Shown one piece after another: positions 1-6,867 of a stretch of DNA of 21,229 nucleotides. The notes under the pieces were generated by a model, which was given only the letters and a program-made list of their open reading frames with translations, searched no databases and was not told the DNA's origin. The stretch is from IMG/VR virus record IMGVR_UViG_3300031578_000400, positions 1 through 21,229 of that record; one strand, given 5' to 3'. Position 1 is the first letter of the stretch; every line of letters starts with the position of its first letter. The stretch comes from a virus. The translations under genes and the position numbers were made by a program.

Positions 1-904
1 AGCCATCATCAGTGAAGGTCGCAACGTTTACGCCTGAGCCTGCGTATATAGCCACCCGTGGGTTCGTTCCATTAGCATATCCATAAAATAAAGGTCTTTC
101 AGTGCCGTTAGAGTCCTCAAGCCTAATCTGTATGCCACCATTATGCTGTCTACTAATGATCTGTGTTATGGCGTCATTCTGCTTTATCTCTGTCACTCTT
201 GAGGGTTCGGCTAAATCATTTATTTTAATACCATCTGAAATGGTTTCCATTACCTTACTTCCAGCATAATAAAGTTCAGCTGATCCGTCTGGATCTCCTC
301 TGAAAACATCTTTAACTTCCGCTGCTGCGTCTGTGGCCTGTAAAACTATATTATTGTCATTTGTAATGGAGCGGACTATAGCATCATCTCCACTGCCGGT
401 TAATCTTAAATTATCTCCTGAACCATTATAAACAAGAACCCCATCACTAACAGTTTGGAATTTAATACTACCAGCATAATACATAGACGCTGCACCGTTT
501 GCCTGACCAACAAATAAAAGTCTAGTACCAGAAGATTCTCCAGTTAATCTTACTTCAACGCCGCTTTTGTTTTCTATATAAAATCTATTTGATCCAGAAT
601 CAAAATGCATATCCGCAGTATATGTGCCATCTGTTACGTTTATACCATCAGAACTTGCGGTAGCTCTAACATCGGTGGTGTTATAATATAATGATTCTGG
701 GTTACCGCCGCCTACACCAGAGAGATTAGACCCGTCTCCATATAAGGTAGTGGCGTATATATCTCCAGTACCTGATATAGTTCCATCCTGGAAGTTTAAT
801 GTTCCACTTGTGACAAGATTGACATGAACCCAAGCATCATGCTCGGCTTCTTCCATGACATCTTCGTCTCTTAATTGTGCTGCTCTTAATAAGCTTCTTG
901 CCAT
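1..904 (-). CDS. Tail fibre-like protein, C-terminus off the window
   Basis: The frame is open from the ATG at 904 to base 1, giving 301 complete codons, so the gene continues beyond the window. The start follows a GGGAG site seven bases upstream that lies inside the end of the preceding gene; the two genes are one base apart. The N-terminus begins MARSLLR, the same heptapeptide that opens the interrupted fibre gene at 10742. Further on there is an ISGTGDIYA segment, close to ISGTGDIFA in the 689-aa fibre. After that come repeated modules of the type LYYAGS..-..T.SDG, at least three times, separated by Gly/Ser/Asp-rich stretches. Repeats like these are common in phage fibre shafts of beta structure. 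I infer a structural, host-contacting role. The receptor-binding tip is probably in the missing C-terminal part. Confidence 0.75.
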   Translation of the reverse strand, partial: MARSLLRAAQLRDEDVMEEAEHDAWVHVNLVTSGTLNFQDGTISGTGDIYATTLYGDGSNLSGVGGGNPESLYYNTTDVRATASSDGINVTDGTYTADMHFDSGSNRFYIENKSGVEVRLTGESSGTRLLFVGQANGAASMYYAGSIKFQTVSDGVLVYNGSGDNLRLTGSGDDAIVRSITNDNNIVLQATDAAAEVKDVFRGDPDGSAELYYAGSKVMETISDGIKINDLAEPSRVTEIKQNDAITQIISRQHNGGIQIRLEDSNGTERPLFYGYANGTNPRVAIYAGSGVNVATFTDDG

Positions 905-905
905 C

Positions 906-1439
906 TTATATCTCCCACTCTAATATTGTTTCAAATGGAGTGTCTTCTTTTAAAGATTCATCATCAATGTCATCTGGTTCTACTGCTGACCAGTTTAGTT
1001 TATTAAACCTGATTTCGGTCTCCTTGTCATAGCACCAGGCTATTAGACTTGAGCATATTTGTTGATCTGGGTCTTTTACGCGCCTTGTGAAATAATTAGT
1101 ACCGGAAATTTGATCCAATAGCTGAAGAAATAATCTACCAAAACTGTATCTTTTACCCAATAAAGTTCTAGCTCTGTCTACTATGGCCTTTCTCTGTTCA
1201 TCTGTGAGATCGTTATGTCTTAGTACTTTGTATTTTTTGAGGTCTTCAAATCTTTCTGCTAGGATGTTCATTTCTATTTTCAAGTTAGCTTCTATACATG
1301 TATCCTCATTAACTACTAACATTGAGTGTTGATACTCCACTGGGTCCGACTGAAAAAATCTTAATACAGCTATAATAGAATTACTAAGTAAATTACTTTT
1401 CTCCCTTGTTATGATTATATCGGCCGGTTTAAAGTTCAT
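906..1439 (-). CDS. Permuted NlpC/P60-type (YiiX/YebB-like) cysteine hydrolase
   Basis: The 177-aa protein has the order of motifs seen in circularly permuted NlpC/P60 (YiiX/YebB-like, papain-fold) enzymes. An N-terminal 'ADIIITR' strand is followed by a His in 'QHSMLVV' (H38), an acidic residue in 'CIEANL' (E50) and, late in the chain, a Cys in 'ICSSLIAWCY' (C129). In this family the permuted His, Glu and Cys form the catalytic centre, and members cleave amide or ester bonds in peptidoglycan-type peptides or lipids. There is no signal peptide or membrane segment. The ATG overlaps the stop of the upstream gene (TAATG), which suggests translational coupling. Its place among fibre genes suggests a virion-associated or host-envelope-acting enzyme, but a role in lysis or in modifying a host protein is equally possible. 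The substrate cannot be read from the sequence. Confidence 0.68.
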   Translation of the reverse strand: MNFKPADIIITREKSNLLSNSIIAVLRFFQSDPVEYQHSMLVVNEDTCIEANLKIEMNILAERFEDLKKYKVLRHNDLTDEQRKAIVDRARTLLGKRYSFGRLFLQLLDQISGTNYFTRRVKDPDQQICSSLIAWCYDKETEIRFNKLNWSAVEPDDIDDESLKEDTPFETILEWEI

Positions 1440-2305
1440 TATGCACTGTCTCCTGGTAGAATTACAGATCTATGTCTGTACATTTCGTACGATGCAAAGC
1501 CTTTACTAACATTATCACTTGCGGGTGTTTTAATTACACCCCTCACTACCCATCCTACTGGCAATGCTTCTACCATACATCCCTCCGCATTAAGCTCGTC
1601 TCCCATAGGACACGAGCCGTATATATAATGTTTGTTTACGTATCTATAAAATGGAGTATCTGTAGCAGCATAAGAATACATCTGATTTCCAGATAAACCC
1701 AGAGCCGATGCTGGTATATTACCATGTTCATTCGGATAATAATTACCGGCCGGAACTAAAATAGTCATATCACAATGACAGCCCCATGGAGCATCAAAAA
1801 AGTATATAGCTCCATCTTTAAAATAAACTGGATCTAAAAATTCCAAATCTATAACTTGTGCCTTCCATCCATCATCAATTTTATGGCCGCACGATAAAGT
1901 ATACGGGCCAGATATTGTAGTATATTCAGAATCAGGACTAAAATCCCATCTAAGCGCTTTACCATCTCCTATACCAGAAGTAGTATCAGAACAACAAGTG
2001 AAATACGTAGCCGTATTTAATGGTCTTGTGTCTGCTCTAACTATGGGTCTGCCATCATCCATAGTTGGGGGATCAGCCTGCTCAGGAATTGCTCCGCTAT
2101 GGGAACCAATAACTCCACTCAATGTAGTCTCATCTGCTGATGATAAAGCAGCCTTAAACCACATATCACATTTAGATGAATCTACATTTATATAATCTAA
2201 TGCAGTTATTATTTCAGAATCCTGTATTTCTGAAGAAAGTCTAGTTGCATTAACTAAATTATTTGGAAATTGTCCTGTTAAAAATGTATATTTTATATTT
2301 GCCAT
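1439..2305 (-). CDS. Putative virion or tail-fibre-associated protein, function unknown
   Basis: The 288-aa protein starts at an ATG with GGAG eight bases upstream. I do not recognise a full-length family. The N-terminal third contains 'CDMWFKAALSSADETTLSGVI..H', a segment that resembles one I associate with phage structural proteins ('FKAALS..D.TTL..I...H'). The middle is Tyr-, Gly- and Asp-rich with several Cys residues, notably a CHCD motif and a CCSD pair, so bound metal or disulfides are possible. 'TTLSG', 'TTSGIG' and 'TTISGPY' carry the T-x-SG signature found throughout the neighbouring fibre genes. There is no signal peptide or membrane helix. Its position between a fibre gene and the cysteine hydrolase supports a structural or receptor-binding role, but this is inference from context. 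Confidence 0.6.
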   Translation of the reverse strand: MANIKYTFLTGQFPNNLVNATRLSSEIQDSEIITALDYINVDSSKCDMWFKAALSSADETTLSGVIGSHSGAIPEQADPPTMDDGRPIVRADTRPLNTATYFTCCSDTTSGIGDGKALRWDFSPDSEYTTISGPYTLSCGHKIDDGWKAQVIDLEFLDPVYFKDGAIYFFDAPWGCHCDMTILVPAGNYYPNEHGNIPASALGLSGNQMYSYAATDTPFYRYVNKHYIYGSCPMGDELNAEGCMVEALPVGWVVRGVIKTPASDNVSKGFASYEMYRHRSVILPGDSA

Positions 2306-2319
2306 ATTTAATACTCCTA

Positions 2320-3195
2320 TTATGTTCCTACAGTAATTCTACATGCCTCTATATGTGCATTCCTTACACTACAGTCGGCTGTTCCGGCTCTAAATTGTAC
2401 TTCAAATACTCTTTCTGTGTAATTCATTTCAACATATCCAAAACCTGCGAACGTCCACCAGTTTTGATTGTTGTTAGTCTGCTGTACGTTTTCACCTAAA
2501 ACAATAGCATCTGTAATATTATACGATCGCACGCCAACATCTTTGTTGTTAGCTGAAGCATTATATTCCATGCTCCACATCACCCTTATTGTTCCAGAAA
2601 TTGTAGCTGGAACTGTGATCTGTGCCTTAGTTTGATACGTGGTACTAGTAGTAGTTGATGTTGCATCACTCTCTACGTAGGTTATTAGTGTTACTAAATT
2701 GTCTGCTGCAGATAGACCACCGGACACAGTAACTAGCTGATCAAACGTTACTAAATCTTTTGGTAGAACAGCAGACACACCACTGACCGTATTGGTAAAT
2801 CCACGAGAACCATCTCTAGGAACATACTGGTAATGATCATCATCTCCAAGACCAGTTAGATCTCCATGATCTACAGCATCAAAAACTATCCCTGTAGATG
2901 TCACTCTTAAATATAAATTTTCGTTGCCAGAGTAAGTATTAGGTGTGTCTATTAATTCTATAAACTCGTCTTGTGCTTCTAGCCCAGTATCTATGTAATT
3001 TTTAATGGTTCCAGAAGCCTCAGTAAGCTGGTCGTATCTCACCATTTGATGTGGTTGAGCTGCACGCACCCCACTGATTGTGGAGTTAATGTACAGCTCA
3101 GACCCATCGTAGCCCATTTTTATAAGGTCGTTGTCATCGAAATCTATATGTTCGCCTGTTTCAAGATCCAGACTTAGATCCCTAAATTTGGCCAT
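2320..3195 (-). CDS. Short tail fibre-like protein
   Basis: The 291-aa protein has modules shared with the adjacent 689-aa fibre. The N-terminal 'MAKFRDLSLDL' matches MAKFYDLHLLL there. Two copies of a '[ST]T[IV]SGV......P..[LM]V..DQL' module lie at about residues 38-58 and 138-158. Between them is 'HGDLTGLGDDDHYQYVP', a widespread phage-fibre motif. The C-terminal 120 residues are rich in alternating polar and hydrophobic residues and probably form a beta-sandwich head, a candidate receptor-binding domain. The start has GGAG six bases upstream. The shared N-terminal peptide suggests both proteins attach to the same virion site. The function is inferred from these modules and from the neighbourhood. 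Confidence 0.72.
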   Translation of the reverse strand: MAKFRDLSLDLETGEHIDFDDNDLIKMGYDGSELYINSTISGVRAAQPHQMVRYDQLTEASGTIKNYIDTGLEAQDEFIELIDTPNTYSGNENLYLRVTSTGIVFDAVDHGDLTGLGDDDHYQYVPRDGSRGFTNTVSGVSAVLPKDLVTFDQLVTVSGGLSAADNLVTLITYVESDATSTTTSTTYQTKAQITVPATISGTIRVMWSMEYNASANNKDVGVRSYNITDAIVLGENVQQTNNNQNWWTFAGFGYVEMNYTERVFEVQFRAGTADCSVRNAHIEACRITVGT

Positions 3196-3205
3196 TAGTT
3201 ACTCC

Positions 3206-5275
3206 TTAAACATTATAAGTGGCTTCATTAGCGTGCCACTCAAGCTCGTAGTTTGAAGAATCAATCTTACCAGAAAAATATACAACAAAACCAGTAGTCG
3301 ACTTAGCACCAACTATGGCACTATAGATAGACGGAGGAGAATCTAACTCATTGGTGATTGATGTAATAACTGTGTAATCATCAGACGGAAACGCTGTAGT
3401 AAACGTGACTGCCTGTTGTCTAACACCGTCAATCATTGCTTCTCTACCCCACTTCTTACTTTCATCAACCAAATTCTCAACTGTAAGGTTTCCAGCAAAT
3501 ATATCACCGGTACCGGAAATAGTGTTTCCACCAAACCACATATTTTCATTAAGATTTACTTCACTATCGAAGTTGGTAGTTCCACTAAATGTTACCGTAG
3601 ATCCAGCAACAAATGTAGTATCACCTTCGTTGACTGTTGTTGTACTCGGGCCATAATTAATATCAGTATCACCCTCGAAATTAACATCAGTTCCACTGAA
3701 GGTTAAAATTGATCCAGGCAGATAAGTATCTTCAGATAGACTATTATGAAATGTCTCTGATCCGCCTTCATAAGTCTCTACAGTTCCATCTTCATAATTA
3801 ACTGTGGTTCCATCTTGGTAATCTATATTAGTTCCGCTAGCTGTTATGTTAGCAGTACTATCATAGATGGTGTCCCCACTGTTATTAATGGTGGAGTTGT
3901 CATCGTAATTAGTGGTAGATCCGCCTTCATTAGTTATGGTAGATCCATTAGCATTATTGACATCACCGTAATTGGTTTCAGTAGTATTAGCACCATTAAT
4001 AGTGTTAGTATCACCGGTGTTAGTGATAGTAGTTCCGCTATAGGTCAGGTTAGATCCATCATTATAAGTGTCATTAGAACCACTTTCATGAATTGTTTCA
4101 GCCCCACCTTCGTATGTGTCTGTTGATCCATTCTCATGATTAGTGGTGGAGTTAGATGTAAAATTGTTATCTCCATCATTATTTATAGTAGCCGTGCTAT
4201 CATAATTAAATACCGCGGCTGATTCTGTATTCAGGGTTGTACCACTCATTGTGATTGTGATACCATCAAAGAACACACCATTAAGGAACGTTGTCAAAGT
4301 ACCATCAAAAGTTTTATCGCCGGTAATAGTCTGAGGAGTGCCAGAAATCGTAACAAAATTAGCACTGGATGTTAAAGCGTCATCTATAGTATCCAAAGCA
4401 GTCTGTACATCAGTATCTAACCCACTAAGAATTCCATCAAAATTAGTGGTATCCACAGAAATTGCATCGGCTGGATGCGAATCAGCTACATCTCTATTAG
4501 TGGTAGCACTATGATCGATGTAAATTACACCGGAAATAATAGTAGTGGTACCAGAAATAGCTGCGATTATTTCATCTACATAATCCTTAGTGACTAGATC
4601 GTATCCTGAAACAGGATAAGTACCACTTACCGTACTGGTAAAACCTCTATCACCAGTAGTAGGTACATACTGAGTATGGTCATCATCCTCAAGCCCAATC
4701 AGATCTCCATGGTCAATTCCTTCTCCCATGGGTGCCCAATTTCCATTATAATACACGTAGTATTTATCTTCGTCTTCTACAAAAGTTGTAAAACCTTCGT
4801 TCGGATTGTAAACATCCCATGTACCGGATGCTGTATTCCACTCCACTATATTGTTTTCTTGGCCGGCCCACACACCAGAAGCCGTAGCTTCTACTATGTA
4901 TCTCTCTCCGTTAGCAGGCGCCCCTGGTGGGTCACTCTCAAACGAAAGAACAGATTCTTGCCAGTCGCTGTTTGATGCGTCATCTACAACGTCCTGGAGT
5001 TGGTCAAACCTTGCCAAATGGTAAGGCTGTGTGGCCCGTTCACCAGCTAAAGGAGTACTCACTGCCAGCTGAGCAGTGCTCGCTATAGTTGTTATCCCAC
5101 TACCCGGATATGTTGTGTTATACCCAGATATAGTAGTGTAACCAATGAACGCTTTTTCTGATCCCAAATTAGTGGCCGGGTACACGGCAGGTCCATCTTT
5201 GCCGAGCGAATCGTCACCAAACAGGATACGCATGTCTTCCTGCAATAAAAGGTGCAAATCATAAAATTTGGCCAT
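3206..5275 (-). CDS. Modular tail fibre with a long octapeptide-repeat shaft
   Basis: The 689-aa protein reads as a string of fibre modules. Residues 1-10 are an N-terminal peptide shared with the neighbouring fibre. Residues 70-96 hold a P..L...DQL module. At 110-182 there is a segment like phage DUF2793-type domains ('PANGERYIVEATASGVWAG', then W-x-V and 'YYNGNWAPM'). Residues 188-235 carry 'HGDLIGLEDDDHTQYVP' followed by 'STVSGTYPVSGYDLVTKDYVD'. At 265-302 comes a 'DAISVDTTNFDGILSGLDTDVQTAL' type motif, often seen in phage fibres. Residues 356-575 are about 28 short repeats of roughly eight residues. Residues 620-683 are a terminal domain shared with the 174-aa protein upstream. The start has GGAG about eight bases upstream. 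A trimeric beta-structured fibre is the likely form. The terminal domain would then be the tip. Confidence 0.8.
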   Translation of the reverse strand: MAKFYDLHLLLQEDMRILFGDDSLGKDGPAVYPATNLGSEKAFIGYTTISGYNTTYPGSGITTIASTAQLAVSTPLAGERATQPYHLARFDQLQDVVDDASNSDWQESVLSFESDPPGAPANGERYIVEATASGVWAGQENNIVEWNTASGTWDVYNPNEGFTTFVEDEDKYYVYYNGNWAPMGEGIDHGDLIGLEDDDHTQYVPTTGDRGFTSTVSGTYPVSGYDLVTKDYVDEIIAAISGTTTIISGVIYIDHSATTNRDVADSHPADAISVDTTNFDGILSGLDTDVQTALDTIDDALTSSANFVTISGTPQTITGDKTFDGTLTTFLNGVFFDGITITMSGTTLNTESAAVFNYDSTATINNDGDNNFTSNSTTNHENGSTDTYEGGAETIHESGSNDTYNDGSNLTYSGTTITNTGDTNTINGANTTETNYGDVNNANGSTITNEGGSTTNYDDNSTINNSGDTIYDSTANITASGTNIDYQDGTTVNYEDGTVETYEGGSETFHNSLSEDTYLPGSILTFSGTDVNFEGDTDINYGPSTTTVNEGDTTFVAGSTVTFSGTTNFDSEVNLNENMWFGGNTISGTGDIFAGNLTVENLVDESKKWGREAMIDGVRQQAVTFTTAFPSDDYTVITSITNELDSPPSIYSAIVGAKSTTGFVVYFSGKIDSSNYELEWHANEATYNV
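3551..4210 (-). repeat. About 28 degenerate octapeptide repeats coding for a fibre shaft
   Basis: Within the 689-aa fibre, residues 356-575 can be divided into consecutive units of seven to nine residues of the form [Y/F/H/N]-x-x-G-[S/T/D]-x-x-[T/N], for example YEGGAETI, HESGSNDT, YNDGSNLT, YQDGTTVN and YEDGTVET. The aromatic or His residue recurs at the start of most units, and Gly with Ser or Thr recurs at positions four and five. The nucleotide repeats are degenerate, so this is an old array and not a recent slippage product. The regular spacing suggests one turn or strand per unit in a beta-solenoid or intertwined beta-shaft. Confidence 0.75.
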
Positions 5276-5303
5276 TTTGTTTCTCCTTTTAGTATACTGT
5301 TTT

Positions 5304-5828
5304 TTATCTAAATATTTCCCATTCTAGAATGTAGTTGTTGGTGTCTATCTCGCCAGAGAAAAATACGGTAAATCCATTGACCGATTTACTACCTACAACT
5401 AAAGAATAAATCGATGGCTTACCGTCTGTTGTTACTAATTCTACATTAACATTATAAAATAAATCTGACAATGGAGATGGGAAAACTATATTTTGGCTCA
5501 CAGCATTTAATAGAACTGGAGTTGCTCCGCGGTAATTTATATCGTAACTCGCAGCCTCTATTTCATAAGTTGCCCTTAGATGTTCATCTGATTCAGGTTT
5601 GATGTATATTAGTGTTACCTCATTGGCTCCTGTCTGCTCGAAATCGTAGGGCGCGTGTAAAGCTTGTCCATTAAAGTGTAGGTCTATTCTATCATGCTTA
5701 TAATTATAAGTAGTATAGAATACCTGATTAGCTCCATTAAGGGTTCCAGATATAGTATCAGCTACTATAGTGCCATTACGGTATATCTCTTGTACGGCCG
5801 GTAAGGCCATTTTCCTTAATATAATCAT
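5304..5828 (-). CDS. Fibre- or adhesin-associated protein sharing a terminal domain with the 689-aa fibre
   Basis: The 174-aa protein has two parts. Residues about 25-95 ('GTLNGANQVFYTTYNY', then 'LHFNGQALHAPYDFEQTGANE') match a module common in phage structural proteins, with a D/N-G-N-x-x-F strand and an NGQ-x-L strand. Residues about 108-172 ('NIVFPSPLSD', 'PSIYSLVVGSKSVNGFTVFFSG', 'NYILEWE') are a clear paralogue of the last 65 residues of the 689-aa fibre; such domains may bind carbohydrate. The ATG at 5828 is preferred over the one at 5810 because GGAG lies eight bases before it, whereas the AAGGAA before 5810 is only two or three bases away. The start overlaps the stop of a 30-aa mini-gene (TAATG). 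Confidence 0.7.
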   Translation of the reverse strand: MIILRKMALPAVQEIYRNGTIVADTISGTLNGANQVFYTTYNYKHDRIDLHFNGQALHAPYDFEQTGANEVTLIYIKPESDEHLRATYEIEAASYDINYRGATPVLLNAVSQNIVFPSPLSDLFYNVNVELVTTDGKPSIYSLVVGSKSVNGFTVFFSGEIDTNNYILEWEIFR

Positions 5829-5920
5829 TACCTAGTCTCCACAAAAATAAAGCCAACGAATGCAAAAATAGCCTTCTGATTCCTAGGTTCAGATGGTTTT
5901 TTATTACATAGATTGGCCAT
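5828..5920 (-). CDS. 30-aa mini-gene translationally coupled to the next gene
   Basis: An ATG at 5918-5920 has GGAG eight bases upstream and opens a 30-codon frame ending in TAA at 5828-5830; the last A of that stop is the first base of the next ATG. The peptide starts MANLCNKKPSEPRN and ends with a hydrophobic run AIFAFVGFIFV followed by ETR. The run of about eleven residues is short for a membrane helix but could insert or associate with a membrane. It could also be just a leader whose translation delivers ribosomes to the fibre-like gene. I do not recognise a family. The strong ribosome site and exact stop-start overlap are the main support. Confidence 0.45.
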   Translation of the reverse strand: MANLCNKKPSEPRNQKAIFAFVGFIFVETR

Positions 5921-6007
5921 ATTATAGTCTCCTTTATGGTTTTATCGCTTCGCTACTACGCTCTTTCAAAAAGCATATCCCCGTCCTACGTAGCCCGATT
6001 TGCAAAC

Positions 6008-6403
6008 TTATCTAGTTAGTGCAGGCGGTACCTGCGGTAAATCACCTTTTTCCTTTACTTCTGGTTCCTGATTTTTCTCTGTCCTTTCGGCATGTCTGGC
6101 ATCCTCAACTTCTCTGGCTTCCTTGAGTTTTACCATTGTTTCCTGTCTTGCAATATCTCTTTCAGCTGCCGATACCATACTCTCTATTAATTGTACTATA
6201 ATCTGTTCATTTATTCTAAGCTGATTTAATTCTCCTTGAATAGTCAGGAGTTGTTTTTCCTTCTTATCCTGATCTTTTCTAAATCTTTCTACTAGGGTTA
6301 TGACGAAACCAGCTTCTTCCTGGGTCATAACCATATCCCTTTGTGCTTTTTGTACAACATACCTTAATTTATTTCTATCTTCGCGTTGTGGTAAATCAAC
6401 CAT
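6008..6403 (-). CDS. Coiled-coil protein of unknown function
   Basis: The 131-aa protein is almost entirely charged helix: 'QAEEAGF'-type segments are followed by 'FRKDQDKKEKQLLTIQGELN', 'INEQIIVQLIESMVSAAERD' and Lys/Glu-rich heptads. Its tail is Pro-rich ('PEVKEKGDLPQVPPALTR'). There is no signal peptide or membrane helix. GGAGG lies about nine bases before the ATG, and a hairpin resembling a terminator sits 40 to 60 bases upstream of the start, so the gene may be expressed partly separately from the fibre genes before it. The composition would suit a small oligomerising or chaperone-like protein, for example one that assists fibre assembly. That is only a guess from the neighbourhood. Confidence 0.6.
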   Translation of the reverse strand: MVDLPQREDRNKLRYVVQKAQRDMVMTQEEAGFVITLVERFRKDQDKKEKQLLTIQGELNQLRINEQIIVQLIESMVSAAERDIARQETMVKLKEAREVEDARHAERTEKNQEPEVKEKGDLPQVPPALTR

Positions 6404-6443
6404 TTTCCTTTTCCTCCTATATAAATACTGGTTAAATAATTCA

Positions 6444-6461
6444 GGGGTGCGGAAGCACCCC
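6444..6461 (-). terminator. GC-rich hairpin, possible terminator
   Basis: Eight bases after the stop of the 128-aa gene, a perfect seven-pair stem GGGGTGC / GCACCCC closes a four-base loop (UUCC on the transcribed strand). The following transcript bases, UGAAUUAUUUAA, are AU-rich but lack a proper U run, so termination may be partial. It is the only strongly GC-rich hairpin in a gene gap of the window. Confidence 0.5.
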
Positions 6462-6468
6462 CTTTATT

Positions 6469-6855
6469 TTACGAACTCCAAATGTCGTCCGAACTTAATA
6501 CGTAAACGTTTATTGAATGTGCTCCAGGAGATAGACCTGCTGCTACAAAATCTGCTACTGTGAGTTCGTGGGTCATAATATATTCAGCTGGTACCCATCC
6601 TGAATCAAACAAATACCCATCTGTCTGATCGGTACCACCAATTCTTACACGATAATCACCCTCGATATCACTTCTCCAACGAAGAATAGTTGTATCAGCA
6701 GATCCACTATATACAGTATCTCTGGAGGCATCAAACATTGAAATAGTGGCAACCAGACCGAAATAGAAATTTACATCATCTCCGTCTGGAGCACTATAGC
6801 TGCCAGTAAACGAAAAATTAACATCATCGCCATCTGGTGGTGTATAATCAGCCAT
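6469..6855 (-). CDS. Small virion-like protein with a duplicated PDGDDVNF motif
   Basis: The 128-aa protein begins with a near-exact duplication: 'YTPPDGDDVNFSF' at residues 4-16 and 'YSAPDGDDVNFYF' at 19-31. Short 'Y-x-P-P-x-G-D-x-V-x-F-x-F' repeats occur in proteins of phage structural clusters, where they may form beta-strands that pack on a larger protein. The rest ('TILRWRSDIEGDYRVRIGG', 'HSINVYVLSSDD') looks like a single Ig-like beta-sandwich: a W-R-x-D strand, a Tyr, and a final 'HSINVYV' strand. A GGAGGAG site precedes the ATG. It lies 12 bases after the 846-aa adhesin-like gene and so is probably expressed with it. A role as accessory or cap of the fibre apparatus is inferred from context only. 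Confidence 0.6.
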   Translation of the reverse strand: MADYTPPDGDDVNFSFTGSYSAPDGDDVNFYFGLVATISMFDASRDTVYSGSADTTILRWRSDIEGDYRVRIGGTDQTDGYLFDSGWVPAEYIMTHELTVADFVAAGLSPGAHSINVYVLSSDDIWSS

Positions 6856-6867
6856 TAGTTCTCCTCC

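Noticed and set aside
3815-4126. Open frame on the + strand opposite the fibre repeats
   Set aside because: It is the antisense shadow of a repetitive, Ser/Thr-rich gene; no ribosome site or known family supports it.
5304-5810. Start of the 174-aa gene at 5810 (MALPAVQEIY)
   Set aside because: The possible ribosome site AAGGAA is only two or three bases away, whereas the ATG at 5828 has GGAG at eight bases and overlaps the previous stop.
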